This document shows positions 55,522 to 64,000 of a stretch of DNA of 64,000 nucleotides, in pieces. How positions within the stretch are numbered: the stretch's first letter is position 1; every line of letters begins with the position of its first letter. Made by a program: the position numbers and the translations under genes. The DNA lies in the NCBI RefSeq assembly GCF_003660445.1, contig NZ_QZVQ01000004.1:368349-432348 (forward strand), written 5' to 3'. A model generated the notes under the pieces. The model was not told the DNA's origin and made no database searches. It saw only the letters and a program-made list of their open reading frames with translations. The DNA is from Croceibacterium ferulae (lineage in GTDB: Bacteria > Pseudomonadota > Alphaproteobacteria > Sphingomonadales > Sphingomonadaceae).

Positions 55522-56403
55522 CGTCTCGGCTTCGGCCACCGTCTCGCCGGCGGAGACGCGGGCCGCCTTCACGGTGTTGCTCAGCAGGCAGGCAATGGTC
55601 ATCGGCCCCACGCCGCCCGGCACCGGGGTGACCGCGCGGGCATGGTCCATCTCGGCAAAGGCGACGTCGCCCACCAGCCGGTCCTTGCCGTTCTCGCCCG
55701 CGATGCGCGTGATGCCGACGTCGATGATCACCGCGCCCGGCTTCACCCAGTCGCCCCGCACCAGTTCGGGGGAGCCGGCCGCGGCGACGATGATGTCGGC
55801 CTTGCGGGTGATCTGCGGCAGATCCTTGGTGTGGATATGCGTTACGGTGACCGTCGCCTCGCGCTCCAGCAGCAGCATGGCGATGGGCTTGCCCACGATG
55901 TTGGACTTGCCGATCACCACGACGTCCAGCCCCTTCAGGTCGGGCAGCACGCTGTCGAGCAGCATCATCACGCCCAGCGGCGTGCACGGCACGATGCCAC
56001 CGGTGCCAGTGGACAGCCGCCCGACATTGACCGGGTGGAACCCGTCCACATCCTTGTCCGGCAGGATCGCGTCCAGCACCGCGCCTTGGTCGATATGCGG
56101 GGGCAGCGGCACCTGGCACAGGATGCCATGGACCTGCGGATCGGCATTGAGTCCGGCGATCACCGCCATCAGCTCGCCTTCGGTGGTGGTGGCGGGCAGG
56201 CGGCGTTCGAAGCTGGTGATGCCCACCGCCTCGCAGCCCTTGATCTTGCGACGGACATAGACCTGGCTGGCCGGATCATCCCCCACCAGCACCACGGCGA
56301 GGCCCGGACGCGGACCGCCGGCGGCGACAAGCGCGGCGACATCGGCCCGGGTGCGTTCGTCCAGGGTGCGGGCCAGCGCCTTGCCGTCGATCAGTTCTGC
56401 CAT
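55516..56403 (-). CDS. folD: Bifunctional methylenetetrahydrofolate dehydrogenase/cyclohydrolase
   Basis: 295 residues from ATG 56403. [28 protein letters not shown] holds the catalytic Tyr and Lys; [47 protein letters not shown] (NADP) and [17 protein letters not shown] are the FolD signatures. It interconverts methylene-, methenyl- and formyl-tetrahydrofolate. Confidence 0.96.
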   Translation of the reverse strand: MAELIDGKALARTLDERTRADVAALVAAGGPRPGLAVVLVGDDPASQVYVRRKIKGCEAVGITSFERRLPATTTEGELMAVIAGLNADPQVHGILCQVPLPPHIDQGAVLDAILPDKDVDGFHPVNVGRLSTGTGGIVPCTPLGVMMLLDSVLPDLKGLDVVVIGKSNIVGKPIAMLLLEREATVTVTHIHTKDLPQITRKADIIVAAAGSPELVRGDWVKPGAVIIDVGITRIAGENGKDRLVGDVAFAEMDHARAVTPVPGGVGPMTIACLLSNTVKAARVSAGETVAEAETL

Positions 56404-56675
56404 GCGGTACCCCTCGCGCCCTGATGCCGGGCGGCGTAATCGTGGATCCATTCAGGCGACGTATTCGGCCTGCCAAATGGGTGAATGCGGCCAAACCCGG
56501 CCGTGGCCCGGTCCTTAGCTTGCGCCGGAGCGATTCGACCAGCCAGTCCGGTGCGGCAGTGCCCGGTGATCTCCCCGTCCGGCAGGCTGCCCTTGGCTGA
56601 TGGTGCCCCCTGTGGCACGGGCGCGCCATGAATGACGACCAACGCCGCGCCGCAGGGGCAGACTGCACCAGCCCA

Positions 56676-58709
56676 ATGCGCTTTCACGCCAGCCTGCCCG
56701 CTGTGCGCCGGCTTCTTGGCCGCGCCGGCGTCGCAGCGTTGCTGGCTGGCGCGGCCATCGTGCCGGCCGTGGCACAGGATTCCGGGCCGATCATCGTGAC
56801 CGGCACCGGCCTGCCGGACACGCCCGCAACGCCGGCTTACGGAACAGTGACGATCGACCGAGAGACGATCACCAGCAGCGCATCGGGCCGGCTGGAGGAT
56901 GTGCTGGGCAATGTCGCCGGGTTCCAGCAATTCCGCCGGTCGGACAGCCGGTCGAGCAACCCTTCGGCGCAAGGCATCACCTTGCGGGCGCTGGGCGGCA
57001 ATGCCAGCAGCCGGGCACAGGTGCTGCTGGATGGCGTGCCGATGGCCGATCCGTTCTTCGGCTATATCCCGTTCAGCGCCATCGCGCCGGAGCGGCTGGC
57101 GCGAGCACGGGTGACGCGCGGCGGCGGGTCCGGCCCGTTCGGCGCAGGCGCGCTGGCCGGTACGGTGGAACTGGAGAGCGCGGGCGCCGAGACCCTGGGC
57201 CTGTTCAGTGGCGAGGCGCTGGTGGATCATCGCGGGGAGACGGCGCTGTCGGCCACCGTGGCGCCGGAACTAAGCGACGGGTTCGCGGTGGTCAGCGGCC
57301 GGTGGGATCGCGGGCAGGGCTTCTTCACCACGCCGGCGGACCAGCGCGTGCCCCCGACGGCGCGGGCGGCCTTCGACAGCTGGTCCGCCAGTGCGCGGTT
57401 GGTACAACAGGTGGCGCCGGCGCTGGAACTGCAGCTGCGCGGCCTGGCCTTCGACGATCATCGCATGCTGCGTTTCGCCGGGGCGGACAGCAGCAGCCAG
57501 GGGCAGGACCTGTCCGTGCGGCTGGTGGGGCGTGGGGCGTGGCAGGTGGATGCGCTGGCCTATGGCCAGTGGCGCAACTTCACCAATCGCGTGATATCCG
57601 CCACCAGCTACGCCCTGACGCTGGACCAGCGGGATACGCCATCGACCGGGTTCGGCGGCAAGCTGGAGGTGCGGCCGCCGGTTGGCGGCGGGCACACGCT
57701 GCGGCTCGGCACGGATTACCGCCGGTCCGAAGGTGACTTGGCGGAGGATCGCTATCTCGCCAGCGGGGCGGCCAATGGCAGCCGCTTCGCCGGCGGGGTC
57801 AACAGCACGCTGGGCCTGTTCGTGGAAGATGACTGGCAGCTGGGACCGGTGGTGCTGACCGGCGGCCTGCGCGCCGATCGCTGGTCCATCCGCAATGGCT
57901 ACCAGCGCAATCTGGCCGGTAGCGGCGCGGTCTTGCTGGACGAGACCTATGCCGACCGCGAGGGCTGGGAAGTGAACTGGCGGGCGGGCGCCACCTACGA
58001 TGCAGGCGCCGGCGTACAGCTGCGCGCGGCGGGCTATAGCGGGTTCCGCCTGCCGAACCTGAACGAGCTTTATCGACCCTTTGTGGTGTTTCCCGTCACC
58101 ACCAGCGCCAATCCGCGCCTCGGCAACGAGCGGCTGACCGGCGTGGAGGCGGGGGTCGACTGGCAGCTGGCGCCGGCGGCACGCCTGTCGTTCACGGCGT
58201 TCGACAATCGCATCCGGGGCGCGATCGCCAATGTGACCCTGACCGGTACGGAGCGACAGCGGCAAAACCTGGACGCCGTGCGCGCCCGCGGGCTGGAACT
58301 GGCGGGCGAGGTGACGCAGGGGCGGCTGGCGCTGGAAGGAACGCTGGCCCTGACCGATGCCGAAGTCGAGGCTGATGGCGCGGCCGCGGCGCTGGACGGA
58401 TATCGGCCGGCGCAGGTGCCTGCCTGGGCCGGCAGCGCAACGGTCAGCTGGAACCTGGCGGAAGGTGCCCGGATCGCTGCGACGCTGCGCCATGTCGGGC
58501 GGCAGTTCGAGGGCGATCAGGAGGACGATCCGCTGCCGGCTGCAACCACGGTGGACCTGTTCGCCCAGGTTCCGCTACACGGCGCGCTGACGCTGGTCGG
58601 ACGGATCGAGAACCTGCTGGATGAAGACATCGTCACCCGCAACGGCGGCGGCTCCATCGATCTGGGCGTGCCGTTCACCGCCTGGGCGGGCGTAAGGTAC
58701 GGTTTTTGA
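56676..58709 (+). CDS. TonB-dependent outer membrane receptor
   Basis: 677 residues from ATG 56676, giving a normal signal peptide (LLGRAGVAALLAGAAIVPAVAQ). An ATG at 56628 would add 16 residues. The plug has LEDVLGNVAGFQQFRRSDS, GITLRALGGNASSRAQVLLDGVPMADPF and GPFGAGALAGTVEL. The 22-strand barrel ends in VRYGF with terminal Phe. The ligand is unknown: no siderophore or cobalamin genes or riboswitch-like leader is seen. A hairpin (GTGCC/GGCAC) lies before the upstream ATG. Confidence 0.9.
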   Translation: MRFHASLPAVRRLLGRAGVAALLAGAAIVPAVAQDSGPIIVTGTGLPDTPATPAYGTVTIDRETITSSASGRLEDVLGNVAGFQQFRRSDSRSSNPSAQGITLRALGGNASSRAQVLLDGVPMADPFFGYIPFSAIAPERLARARVTRGGGSGPFGAGALAGTVELESAGAETLGLFSGEALVDHRGETALSATVAPELSDGFAVVSGRWDRGQGFFTTPADQRVPPTARAAFDSWSASARLVQQVAPALELQLRGLAFDDHRMLRFAGADSSSQGQDLSVRLVGRGAWQVDALAYGQWRNFTNRVISATSYALTLDQRDTPSTGFGGKLEVRPPVGGGHTLRLGTDYRRSEGDLAEDRYLASGAANGSRFAGGVNSTLGLFVEDDWQLGPVVLTGGLRADRWSIRNGYQRNLAGSGAVLLDETYADREGWEVNWRAGATYDAGAGVQLRAAGYSGFRLPNLNELYRPFVVFPVTTSANPRLGNERLTGVEAGVDWQLAPAARLSFTAFDNRIRGAIANVTLTGTERQRQNLDAVRARGLELAGEVTQGRLALEGTLALTDAEVEADGAAAALDGYRPAQVPAWAGSATVSWNLAEGARIAATLRHVGRQFEGDQEDDPLPAATTVDLFAQVPLHGALTLVGRIENLLDEDIVTRNGGGSIDLGVPFTAWAGVRYGF

Positions 58710-58755
58710 CCGTACAATCCCTGTCTCCTGTCACAATGGCGCGATAGGGGAGTAC

Positions 58756-59619
58756 ATGACCCCCGATCTGCAAACCAGCATCGCCCGCGAAGGGCGCGAA
58801 GTGACGCCGCGCATGATTGCGGCGACGCGCCAGCTGTTCGCGCCGTTGCTGGACCTGCCTGACCCGGGCGTGCTGCGCGATGTGCCCTATGGCCCAGATA
58901 TCCGGCACCGCATGGACCTGTATCCCGGCAGCGACGGTGTGGCGCGGCCGGTGCTGCTGTTCGCCGGCGGTGGCGGGTACGATCAGGATCGATGGCCGGA
59001 TGCGGGGGCCCGGCCGGACAATGTCGCCGCAATGGCGGCATGCCGGGGGATGCTGGGGGCAGTGATGCAATACCGTCTGGCGCCCGAACATCGCTTCCCC
59101 GCCGGGCCAGAGGATGTCGCGCGTGCGGTCGCGTGGCTGCGCGACCATGCGGCCGATCATGGCGGCGATCCGCTGAAGATCGTGCTGGTGGGCCATTGCA
59201 CCGGGGCAACGCATGTCGGCGGCTATCTGGCGGATCCGTCGCTGCATGTCGGCCCGGCTGGCGGTGTGGCCGGCGCCATATTGATGTCGGGCATCTACGA
59301 TCCGCGCAATGCCACGCCCGATGATGGGGCAAAGGCCTATTTCGGAGCGGACCGCCGGACCTGGGGGGAGGCGTCCTGCGCGGTCGGATTGCTGAGCACC
59401 GACGTGCCGCTGCTGTTCACCGTGTCCGAGCTCGATCCGCCCGACCACCAGACGCAGGCGGCGCAGATGGTCGGTGCCTGGGGGCTGGCGCATGCAGCCT
59501 ACGCGCCGATGCACCTGCTGATTGGGCACAATCACGTATCGCCGGTGCTGAGCGTGGGGACGCCGGAGCGCGACGTCGAGGGATTGATCACCAACTTCGT
59601 ACGGCGTGTGACCGCCTGA
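58756..59619 (+). CDS. Alpha/beta hydrolase with Cys in the nucleophile position
   Basis: 287 residues. HSL/carboxylesterase-like: an oxyanion region VLLFAGGGGYDQDRW near 67-80, MQYRLAPEHRFPAGPEDVARAVAWLRDHA, and the nucleophile elbow GHCTG (146-150) with Cys148 instead of the usual Ser. An acid in VSELDPPDHQ (Asp227) and a His in LIGHNHVSP (258-260) complete the triad. The substrate is unknown. 46 bp after the TonB receptor, probably the same transcript. Confidence 0.82.
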   Translation: MTPDLQTSIAREGREVTPRMIAATRQLFAPLLDLPDPGVLRDVPYGPDIRHRMDLYPGSDGVARPVLLFAGGGGYDQDRWPDAGARPDNVAAMAACRGMLGAVMQYRLAPEHRFPAGPEDVARAVAWLRDHAADHGGDPLKIVLVGHCTGATHVGGYLADPSLHVGPAGGVAGAILMSGIYDPRNATPDDGAKAYFGADRRTWGEASCAVGLLSTDVPLLFTVSELDPPDHQTQAAQMVGAWGLAHAAYAPMHLLIGHNHVSPVLSVGTPERDVEGLITNFVRRVTA

Positions 59620-60003
59620 TCAGCGCGGCGGCGGGTTGCCGAACGTCGCGCCGCGCAGGAGGTTGGCCTGCTCCCGCGCGACAATGGCCCGGACCTGCAA
59701 CTCACGGCCTTCATCCGGCGAAAGGCCGTCCCGGGCATAGCGCTCCGCCACGCTGTCCAGCAGCTGCGCTTCCCGGCGCAGGTGCCGCGCCGTCCGCCGG
59801 TCCAGCGTTCCGGCGTCCCGCCCTTCCTCGATCGTGTCGTGCAGGTCGCGCAACTCGGTCGGGGCCGGCACTTCGACCGGCTTGATGATGATCCGGCTGC
59901 CGGACGGGGGCGGCGGGGATCGCGGCACAATCTGCGCCGCGGCCATTTGTGGGATGGCGGCAAAGGCAAGTCCGGTCAGGATCGCGACGAGAGTGGCACG
60001 CAT
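59620..60003 (-). CDS. Secreted helical protein of unknown function
   Basis: 127 residues from ATG 60003, supported by GGAGG 5 bp upstream. Signal peptide ILTGLAFAAIPQMAAAQ, a Pro-rich segment PRSPPPPSGSRI, then a charged helical region (TELRDLHDTIEEGRDAGTLD to EQANLLRG) that may form a coiled coil. It resembles short periplasmic proteins of sphingomonads; no function known. Its Shine-Dalgarno sequence lies in a small hairpin. Confidence 0.7.
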   Translation of the reverse strand: MRATLVAILTGLAFAAIPQMAAAQIVPRSPPPPSGSRIIIKPVEVPAPTELRDLHDTIEEGRDAGTLDRRTARHLRREAQLLDSVAERYARDGLSPDEGRELQVRAIVAREQANLLRGATFGNPPPR

Positions 60004-60008
60004 GGCAA

Positions 60009-60024
60009 CCTCCAACGGTGGAGG
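60009..60024 (-). promoter_or_regulatory. Hairpin that pairs the Shine-Dalgarno sequence
   Basis: In the minus-strand mRNA the arms CCTCCA and TGGAGG enclose CCGT; the second arm is the ribosome-binding site, 5 nt before the ATG at 60003. The fold would hide it and could make translation temperature- or helicase-dependent. Confidence 0.5.
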
Positions 60025-60068
60025 CCAGAACATCGCACCATGGGTGAACCCGGTCTGAACTTCCGCGA

Positions 60069-61595
60069 TCAGGCAGTTGGCGGATCGGCCCGCTCCGCCA
60101 CGCGCAATTCATGCTCCAGCCCGATCCACTGGGCCAGGTTGCGCAGGTCTCCCAACACCGGCCCGGCGGCCAGCGCGGCGCGTGCGGGATCGACCCGCAG
60201 GACGAGGCGGCCGCCCTCCCGCCGCAAGGTGCTCGTCATCAGCGAGACATGCGAACCCGCACCCAGCCGGCGGCACAGCCGGATGGCGAGACCCCAGCCA
60301 ACCGCTTCGCGCACGCGCTCCTCGCTGGTGAGGCGCAGCAGATCCGGAACGATCGTCGGCTTGCCACATGCGCCATGCAGCGCCGCGGCCAGTCGCGCCC
60401 GACCGGCGGCATCGATCCCCAGCCAACGTTTCTCCAGCGCCCAGTCCAACGCGTGGCGCAGCCGCATGTTCGGTTCAAGCCGGGCGGCGGCGATCGCCAG
60501 CATGGTGGCCGCCAGGCGCAGCCGCTCGCTGCCGCTCTCGGGCGTCTCGTCGCCGCTCGCCACGTCGGCCGTCCAGCCGGTGATGGTCGCCGCCAGGGCG
60601 GGGGAGGCGCCGCGCGGTTCCGTGAACTGGCCAATGGCGGACAGCAGCGGATCCTGCTGGCAGGCGGCTGCATCCAGGCCGCCATAGAGCAGCCCTTCGC
60701 GCAAGCCCCAGGCGGAAAAGACCAGGCTGTCGGGCCGCAGCTCGCCCAGCAGCACGCGCAGCATGGCGGCGGCATCGGGCAGCACGGCGGCGCGGGTCTT
60801 GGAAATGCCCTTGATCTTCGCCAACTCCGCCGGGGTGCACTTCTCCACGATGCGGACATAGCGGTCCGCATCGGCGGTGGAGAGGCGATAGCCGTGCGGA
60901 TCGGTCAGCGGGTGGTCGGCCGCGCGCATGGCGTAAGCGGCGAAGGCGCGCCAGGTGCCACCCACCATGTACAATTGCCCGGTCGTCTGATCGCCGCCAT
61001 TTGCCTCCGCGATGATCCGCGCCACCCGGCTGCGGAATGCCTCCGCACCGCCGTCGCGCAGGGCGGGCAGGCGCAGCGTACCGAGCGGCAGGCTGGTGCC
61101 GCCATGGGACTGTCCTTCGCCGATGCGAACAAGTTCCAGGCTGCCGCCGCCCAGATCGGCCACGGTGCCGGTCGCGCCCGGGAACGCGCCGATCACGCCC
61201 ATGGCGGAGGTCTGCGCCTCCTCCCGGCCGCTCAGCAGCCGGGGCGACAGGCCGAGCTCGGTCACTCGCGCCAGGAACTCGGGCCCGTTGCGGGCATCGC
61301 GGACGGCGGCGGTGGCGACCGTCTGCACATCCTGGATATCCAGATCGGCCAGGATGGTGGCAAAGCGCGCCAGCATCGTGAGGGCGGACTGCATCGCCGC
61401 CTCGGGCATGAGCCCGGTGCTGGACAGGTCCTGCCCCAGCCGGGCGCTCACCTTCTCGTTCAGGAACACTTCCGGCGCGCGGACGGAGCCGGCATAAACC
61501 ACCAGGCGGACGGTGTTGGAGCCGATGTCGATCACGGCGCGATCCGGCCGCTCCAGCGCGGCGGCGGTCCGGCGGATGCCTGCGCGCGCGATCAT
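60069..61595 (-). CDS. ppx: Exopolyphosphatase Ppx/GppA family
   Basis: 508 residues. The actin-like ATPase fold has IDIGSNTVRLVVYAG near residue 22, TVATAAVRDARNG, GREEAQTSAMGVIGAFPG, TVADLGGGSLELVRIGEG and a C-terminal HD-like helical domain. It hydrolyses inorganic polyphosphate or pppGpp. The ATG overlaps the ppk1 stop (ATGA), so synthesis and breakdown enzymes are co-translated. Confidence 0.93.
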   Translation of the reverse strand: MIARAGIRRTAAALERPDRAVIDIGSNTVRLVVYAGSVRAPEVFLNEKVSARLGQDLSSTGLMPEAAMQSALTMLARFATILADLDIQDVQTVATAAVRDARNGPEFLARVTELGLSPRLLSGREEAQTSAMGVIGAFPGATGTVADLGGGSLELVRIGEGQSHGGTSLPLGTLRLPALRDGGAEAFRSRVARIIAEANGGDQTTGQLYMVGGTWRAFAAYAMRAADHPLTDPHGYRLSTADADRYVRIVEKCTPAELAKIKGISKTRAAVLPDAAAMLRVLLGELRPDSLVFSAWGLREGLLYGGLDAAACQQDPLLSAIGQFTEPRGASPALAATITGWTADVASGDETPESGSERLRLAATMLAIAAARLEPNMRLRHALDWALEKRWLGIDAAGRARLAAALHGACGKPTIVPDLLRLTSEERVREAVGWGLAIRLCRRLGAGSHVSLMTSTLRREGGRLVLRVDPARAALAAGPVLGDLRNLAQWIGLEHELRVAERADPPTA

Positions 61596-63778
61596 GCCGC
61601 ACCCCGGCGCAGCGTCAGCTTGGGCACCCGGCTGTCCTTCAGCGCATCACCCCGGCCCGACAGGCTGGGATTGGTCATGAAATAGGCATGGAGGTTGAAG
61701 CCTTCGCCTTCACCATCATCGGCCACGCGTTCCCAGCTGCCATCCTCGCCATCCAGCAGCCAGCTCTGTTCGGTATCGAGGAGGTTGGCCATCAGCACCT
61801 GTTCCAGCACCTGATCGTGCACGGTGGGGTTGCTGATGGGGACCAGCAATTCCACCCGGCGATTGAGGTTGCGGCTCATGGCATCGGCACTGGTGATGAA
61901 CACTTCCGCGCCTCCGCTCGGCATTTCCGTCCCGTTGGCAAAGGCCCAGATGCGACTGTGTTCCAGGAAGCGGCCGATGATCGACTTGACGGTGATGTTT
62001 TCGGACAGGCCGGCGATGCCGGGCCGCAGGCAGCAGATACCGCGCACGATCAGCACGACGCGCACGCCGGCCTGGCTGGCAGCGTAGAGCCGGTCGATCA
62101 CGCCTTCTTCGGTGAGCGAGTTCATCTTGGCCCAGATCGCCGCCGGGCGCCCTTCGCGGCAATTGGCGATCTCTCGGTCGATCTTGGCGTATAATGTCTC
62201 ACGCAGGTTCAGCGGCGACACCGCCAGCCGTTCCAGCCCCTGCGGCTCGACATAGCCGGTGATGAAGTTGAACAGCTTGGACGCATCGCGCGCAATGGCG
62301 GGATCAGCCGTGAAGAAGCTGAGATCGGTATAGATGCGCGCGGTGATCGGATGGTAATTGCCCGTGCCGAAATGGCAGTAGGTGCGATAGCCTTCCTCCT
62401 CCTGCCGCACGACCAGCGACACCTTGGCGTGGGTCTTCCAGTCCACGAAGCCGTAGATCACCTGCACGCCGGCACGTTCCAGCTCGCTGGCCCATTTCAG
62501 GTTCTGCTCCTCGTCGAAGCGGGCCTTCAGCTCGACCACGGCGGTCACCGACTTGCCCGCTTCCGCCGCCTCCACCAGCGCGGCGATGATCGGCGATTGG
62601 TGGCCGGCGCGGTACAGCGTCTGCTTGATGGAGATCACCGCCGGATCGTTCGCCGCCTGCCTGACGAAATCCGCCACCACTTCGAAACTCTCGTAAGGGT
62701 GGTGGATCACGATGTCCTTCTCGCGGATGGCGGCGAAGCAGTCGCCGTCATGTTCCATCACGCGTTCGGGGTAGCGGGGGGTGTAGGGGATGAACTTCAG
62801 GTCGGGCCGGTCATCGCCCACGATCTGCGACAGGTCGCTGACGCCTACCAGATGGTCGAGCTGCAGCACCATCGCCTGCTGCAGACCCAGCTGTTCGCGC
62901 AGCATCTGTTCCCCTGCGGGATCGAAGGCGTGGTCCAGTTCCAGCAGGATCACCTTGCCCCGGCGGCGGCGCTGGATGGCGGTGCGGTAGTAGCGGACCA
63001 GATCCTCCGCATCCTCCTCGATCTCGATATCGCTGTCGCGCAGCAGGCGGAACACGCCATCGCCATCGACGCGGAAACCGGGGAACAGCAACGTGGCGTA
63101 GCGGCACACGATCTGCTCGGTGGTGAGGTACAGCGCATCCTTGCCGGGGACCCGCACGAACCGCGGCAGGGCGCTGGGGATCAGCACCATTTCCACCAGG
63201 CTGCTGCCGTCATCTTCCCGTGTCAGGTTGAACAGCACCCCGATGCCGCGATTGGCGACGAAGGGGAAGGGGTGCGCCGGATCGATCGCCTGGGGGGTGA
63301 TGACCGGCATGATGGAGTTCAGGAAATAGTCGCGCAGCCAGGCATCGGCCGCATCGTCGACCCGGTCATCGCCCGCGATGTGGATACCCTGGTCCGCCAG
63401 CAATGGCTTCAGGTCCGCCAGGATCGCCTGCTGCTTGCCCGTCAGGTCCAGCACTTTGGTGTTGATGGCGGCCAGCTGCTGCCCGGGGGTGCGGCCGTCC
63501 AGCGACATGTTGCCAACATTGCTGCGGATCTGCCCCGCCAGCCCGGCGACGCGGATCATCAGGAACTCGTCCAGATTGCTGCCGCTGATCGACAGGAAGC
63601 GTAGCCGTTCCAGCAGCGGATAGGCGCTGTTGCAGGCTTCTGCCAGCACGCGGTCGTTGAAGGACAGCCAGCTGAGTTCACGGTTGAAGTAGCGTTCTTC
63701 CTGCACCGCCGGCCCAGCCAGCAGGGCTTCGGAGGATGCAACACTGTCGGGGCGGACATTCTGCACGGTACTGCTCAT
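61592..63778 (-). CDS. ppk1: Polyphosphate kinase 1
   Basis: 728 residues, the PPK1 length. RYFNRELSWLSFNDRVLAEA (N domain), GSNLDEFLMIRVAGL, DDIVIHHPYESF-like VIHHPYESFEVVADFV, SIKQTLYRAGHQSPI, CHFGTGNYHPITARIYTDLSF (the His region that is autophosphorylated in E. coli) and VRGICCLRPGIAGLSENI. It makes polyphosphate from ATP. First gene of the ppk1-ppx pair; upstream 63779-63873 shows no clear Pho box. Confidence 0.96.
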   Translation of the reverse strand: MSSTVQNVRPDSVASSEALLAGPAVQEERYFNRELSWLSFNDRVLAEACNSAYPLLERLRFLSISGSNLDEFLMIRVAGLAGQIRSNVGNMSLDGRTPGQQLAAINTKVLDLTGKQQAILADLKPLLADQGIHIAGDDRVDDAADAWLRDYFLNSIMPVITPQAIDPAHPFPFVANRGIGVLFNLTREDDGSSLVEMVLIPSALPRFVRVPGKDALYLTTEQIVCRYATLLFPGFRVDGDGVFRLLRDSDIEIEEDAEDLVRYYRTAIQRRRRGKVILLELDHAFDPAGEQMLREQLGLQQAMVLQLDHLVGVSDLSQIVGDDRPDLKFIPYTPRYPERVMEHDGDCFAAIREKDIVIHHPYESFEVVADFVRQAANDPAVISIKQTLYRAGHQSPIIAALVEAAEAGKSVTAVVELKARFDEEQNLKWASELERAGVQVIYGFVDWKTHAKVSLVVRQEEEGYRTYCHFGTGNYHPITARIYTDLSFFTADPAIARDASKLFNFITGYVEPQGLERLAVSPLNLRETLYAKIDREIANCREGRPAAIWAKMNSLTEEGVIDRLYAASQAGVRVVLIVRGICCLRPGIAGLSENITVKSIIGRFLEHSRIWAFANGTEMPSGGAEVFITSADAMSRNLNRRVELLVPISNPTVHDQVLEQVLMANLLDTEQSWLLDGEDGSWERVADDGEGEGFNLHAYFMTNPSLSGRGDALKDSRVPKLTLRRGAA

Positions 63779-63873
63779 GACCGGTAACTGGGCTCCAAAG
63801 CTGATCGACCGGATCTTACCGGGTCTGCCCGCCTCCGCTAGCCGGGGAATGCGTCATTTGGAAGCAGCGCGGC

Positions 63874-64000
63874 TCAGGCCAGGATGTCCGCCGGGCGCGC
63901 GATGGCGCTGATCCCGCGGCGGCCGTCGCTGCGATCCAGCTGCACGATGACGTCGATCACCGACGCGGCATAGGCGATGGTGTCGCTGCGGGTCAGGCCG
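63874..64000 (-). CDS. VirB11/TrbB-like secretion ATPase, 3' end only
   Basis: The last 42 codons of a minus-strand gene running off the window, ending IDVIVQLDRSDGRRGISAIA and RPADILA. The V-I-D-V-x-V-Q-L-x-R-x-D-G-R-R pattern is the C-terminal strand region of VirB11-type hexameric ATPases of type IV secretion systems. A CpaF-like pilus ATPase is less likely. Only the end is visible, so the assignment is tentative. Confidence 0.55.
   Translation of the reverse strand, partial: GLTRSDTIAYAASVIDVIVQLDRSDGRRGISAIARPADILA

Noticed and set aside
56404..56627. Possible cobalamin or other riboswitch before the TonB receptor
   Set aside because: I looked for a B12-box-like core and a paired GC-rich scaffold; only a 5-bp hairpin is present.

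Overview
The window is one stretch of a high-GC chromosome from an alphaproteobacterium, most likely Sphingomonadales (Erythrobacteraceae or Sphingomonadaceae). Supporting features are a C4-pathway 5-aminolevulinate synthase, a CcrM-type GANTC methyltransferase, split PntAA/PntAB/PntB transhydrogenase, an aa3-oxidase subunit IV-like peptide, the NDUFA12 - DUF2155 - aat neighbourhood and tRNA-Trp - secE - nusG - rplK - rplA. The placement rests on recognising families and gene order, not on a search. No CRISPR array, rRNA operon, complete insertion sequence or prophage is visible. Layout: 1-2720 holds ettA with a downstream acylphosphatase interrupted by an in-frame TGA, and a YitT-like membrane protein. 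2790-18936 is a glycan or glycoconjugate locus. It has a pyruvyltransferase / FrhB-like pair, a seven-gene minus-strand operon in which every junction is a 4-bp overlap (two nucleotide-sugar epimerases, a GT4 enzyme, three CgeB-like GT-B paralogues, a UDP-xylose-synthase-like enzyme), a GT9-like gene, and a divergent plus-strand operon (methyltransferase, circularly permuted GH-A glycosidase, inositol-1-phosphate synthase, two dehydrogenases). Together these could make an inositol-containing, xylose-type glycoconjugate. The product is unknown, and this is the best candidate here for an undescribed system. 18946-26010 carries csaA, a fold-III decarboxylase, glutathionyl-hydroquinone reductase, hemA, murI, plsY, dprA and a lone tatA. 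26086-30388 holds a PQQ-type sugar dehydrogenase divergent from rnhB, then ccrM and folP. The ccrM upstream region has five GANTC sites, two of them in a perfect 15-bp inverted repeat. 30385-36846 includes an orphan NtrC-type regulator with damaged ATPase motifs, a 40-residue cytochrome-oxidase-like peptide and the pnt operon. 36907-48448 contains dgt, DUF938, an entericidin-like lipoprotein, an EamA transporter, the telA - xpaC - PHA-protein operon, a fatty-acyl-AMP ligase, recX, DUF192, NDUFA12, DUF2155 and aat. 48541-51384 is the tRNA-Trp - secE - nusG - rplKA block, ending in a textbook terminator. Immediately after it lies a low-GC DUF3800 gene that looks acquired, followed by a repeat-rich stretch with an inverted REP pair and a decayed partial copy of the neighbouring helix-turn-helix gene. 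53495-64000 is ordinary core genome (MoCF-domain protein, corA, folD, a TonB receptor, a hydrolase with a Cys nucleophile, ppx, ppk1) and ends in the 3' part of a VirB11-like ATPase gene. Many open frames on the opposite strand are artefacts of the high GC content and are left out.
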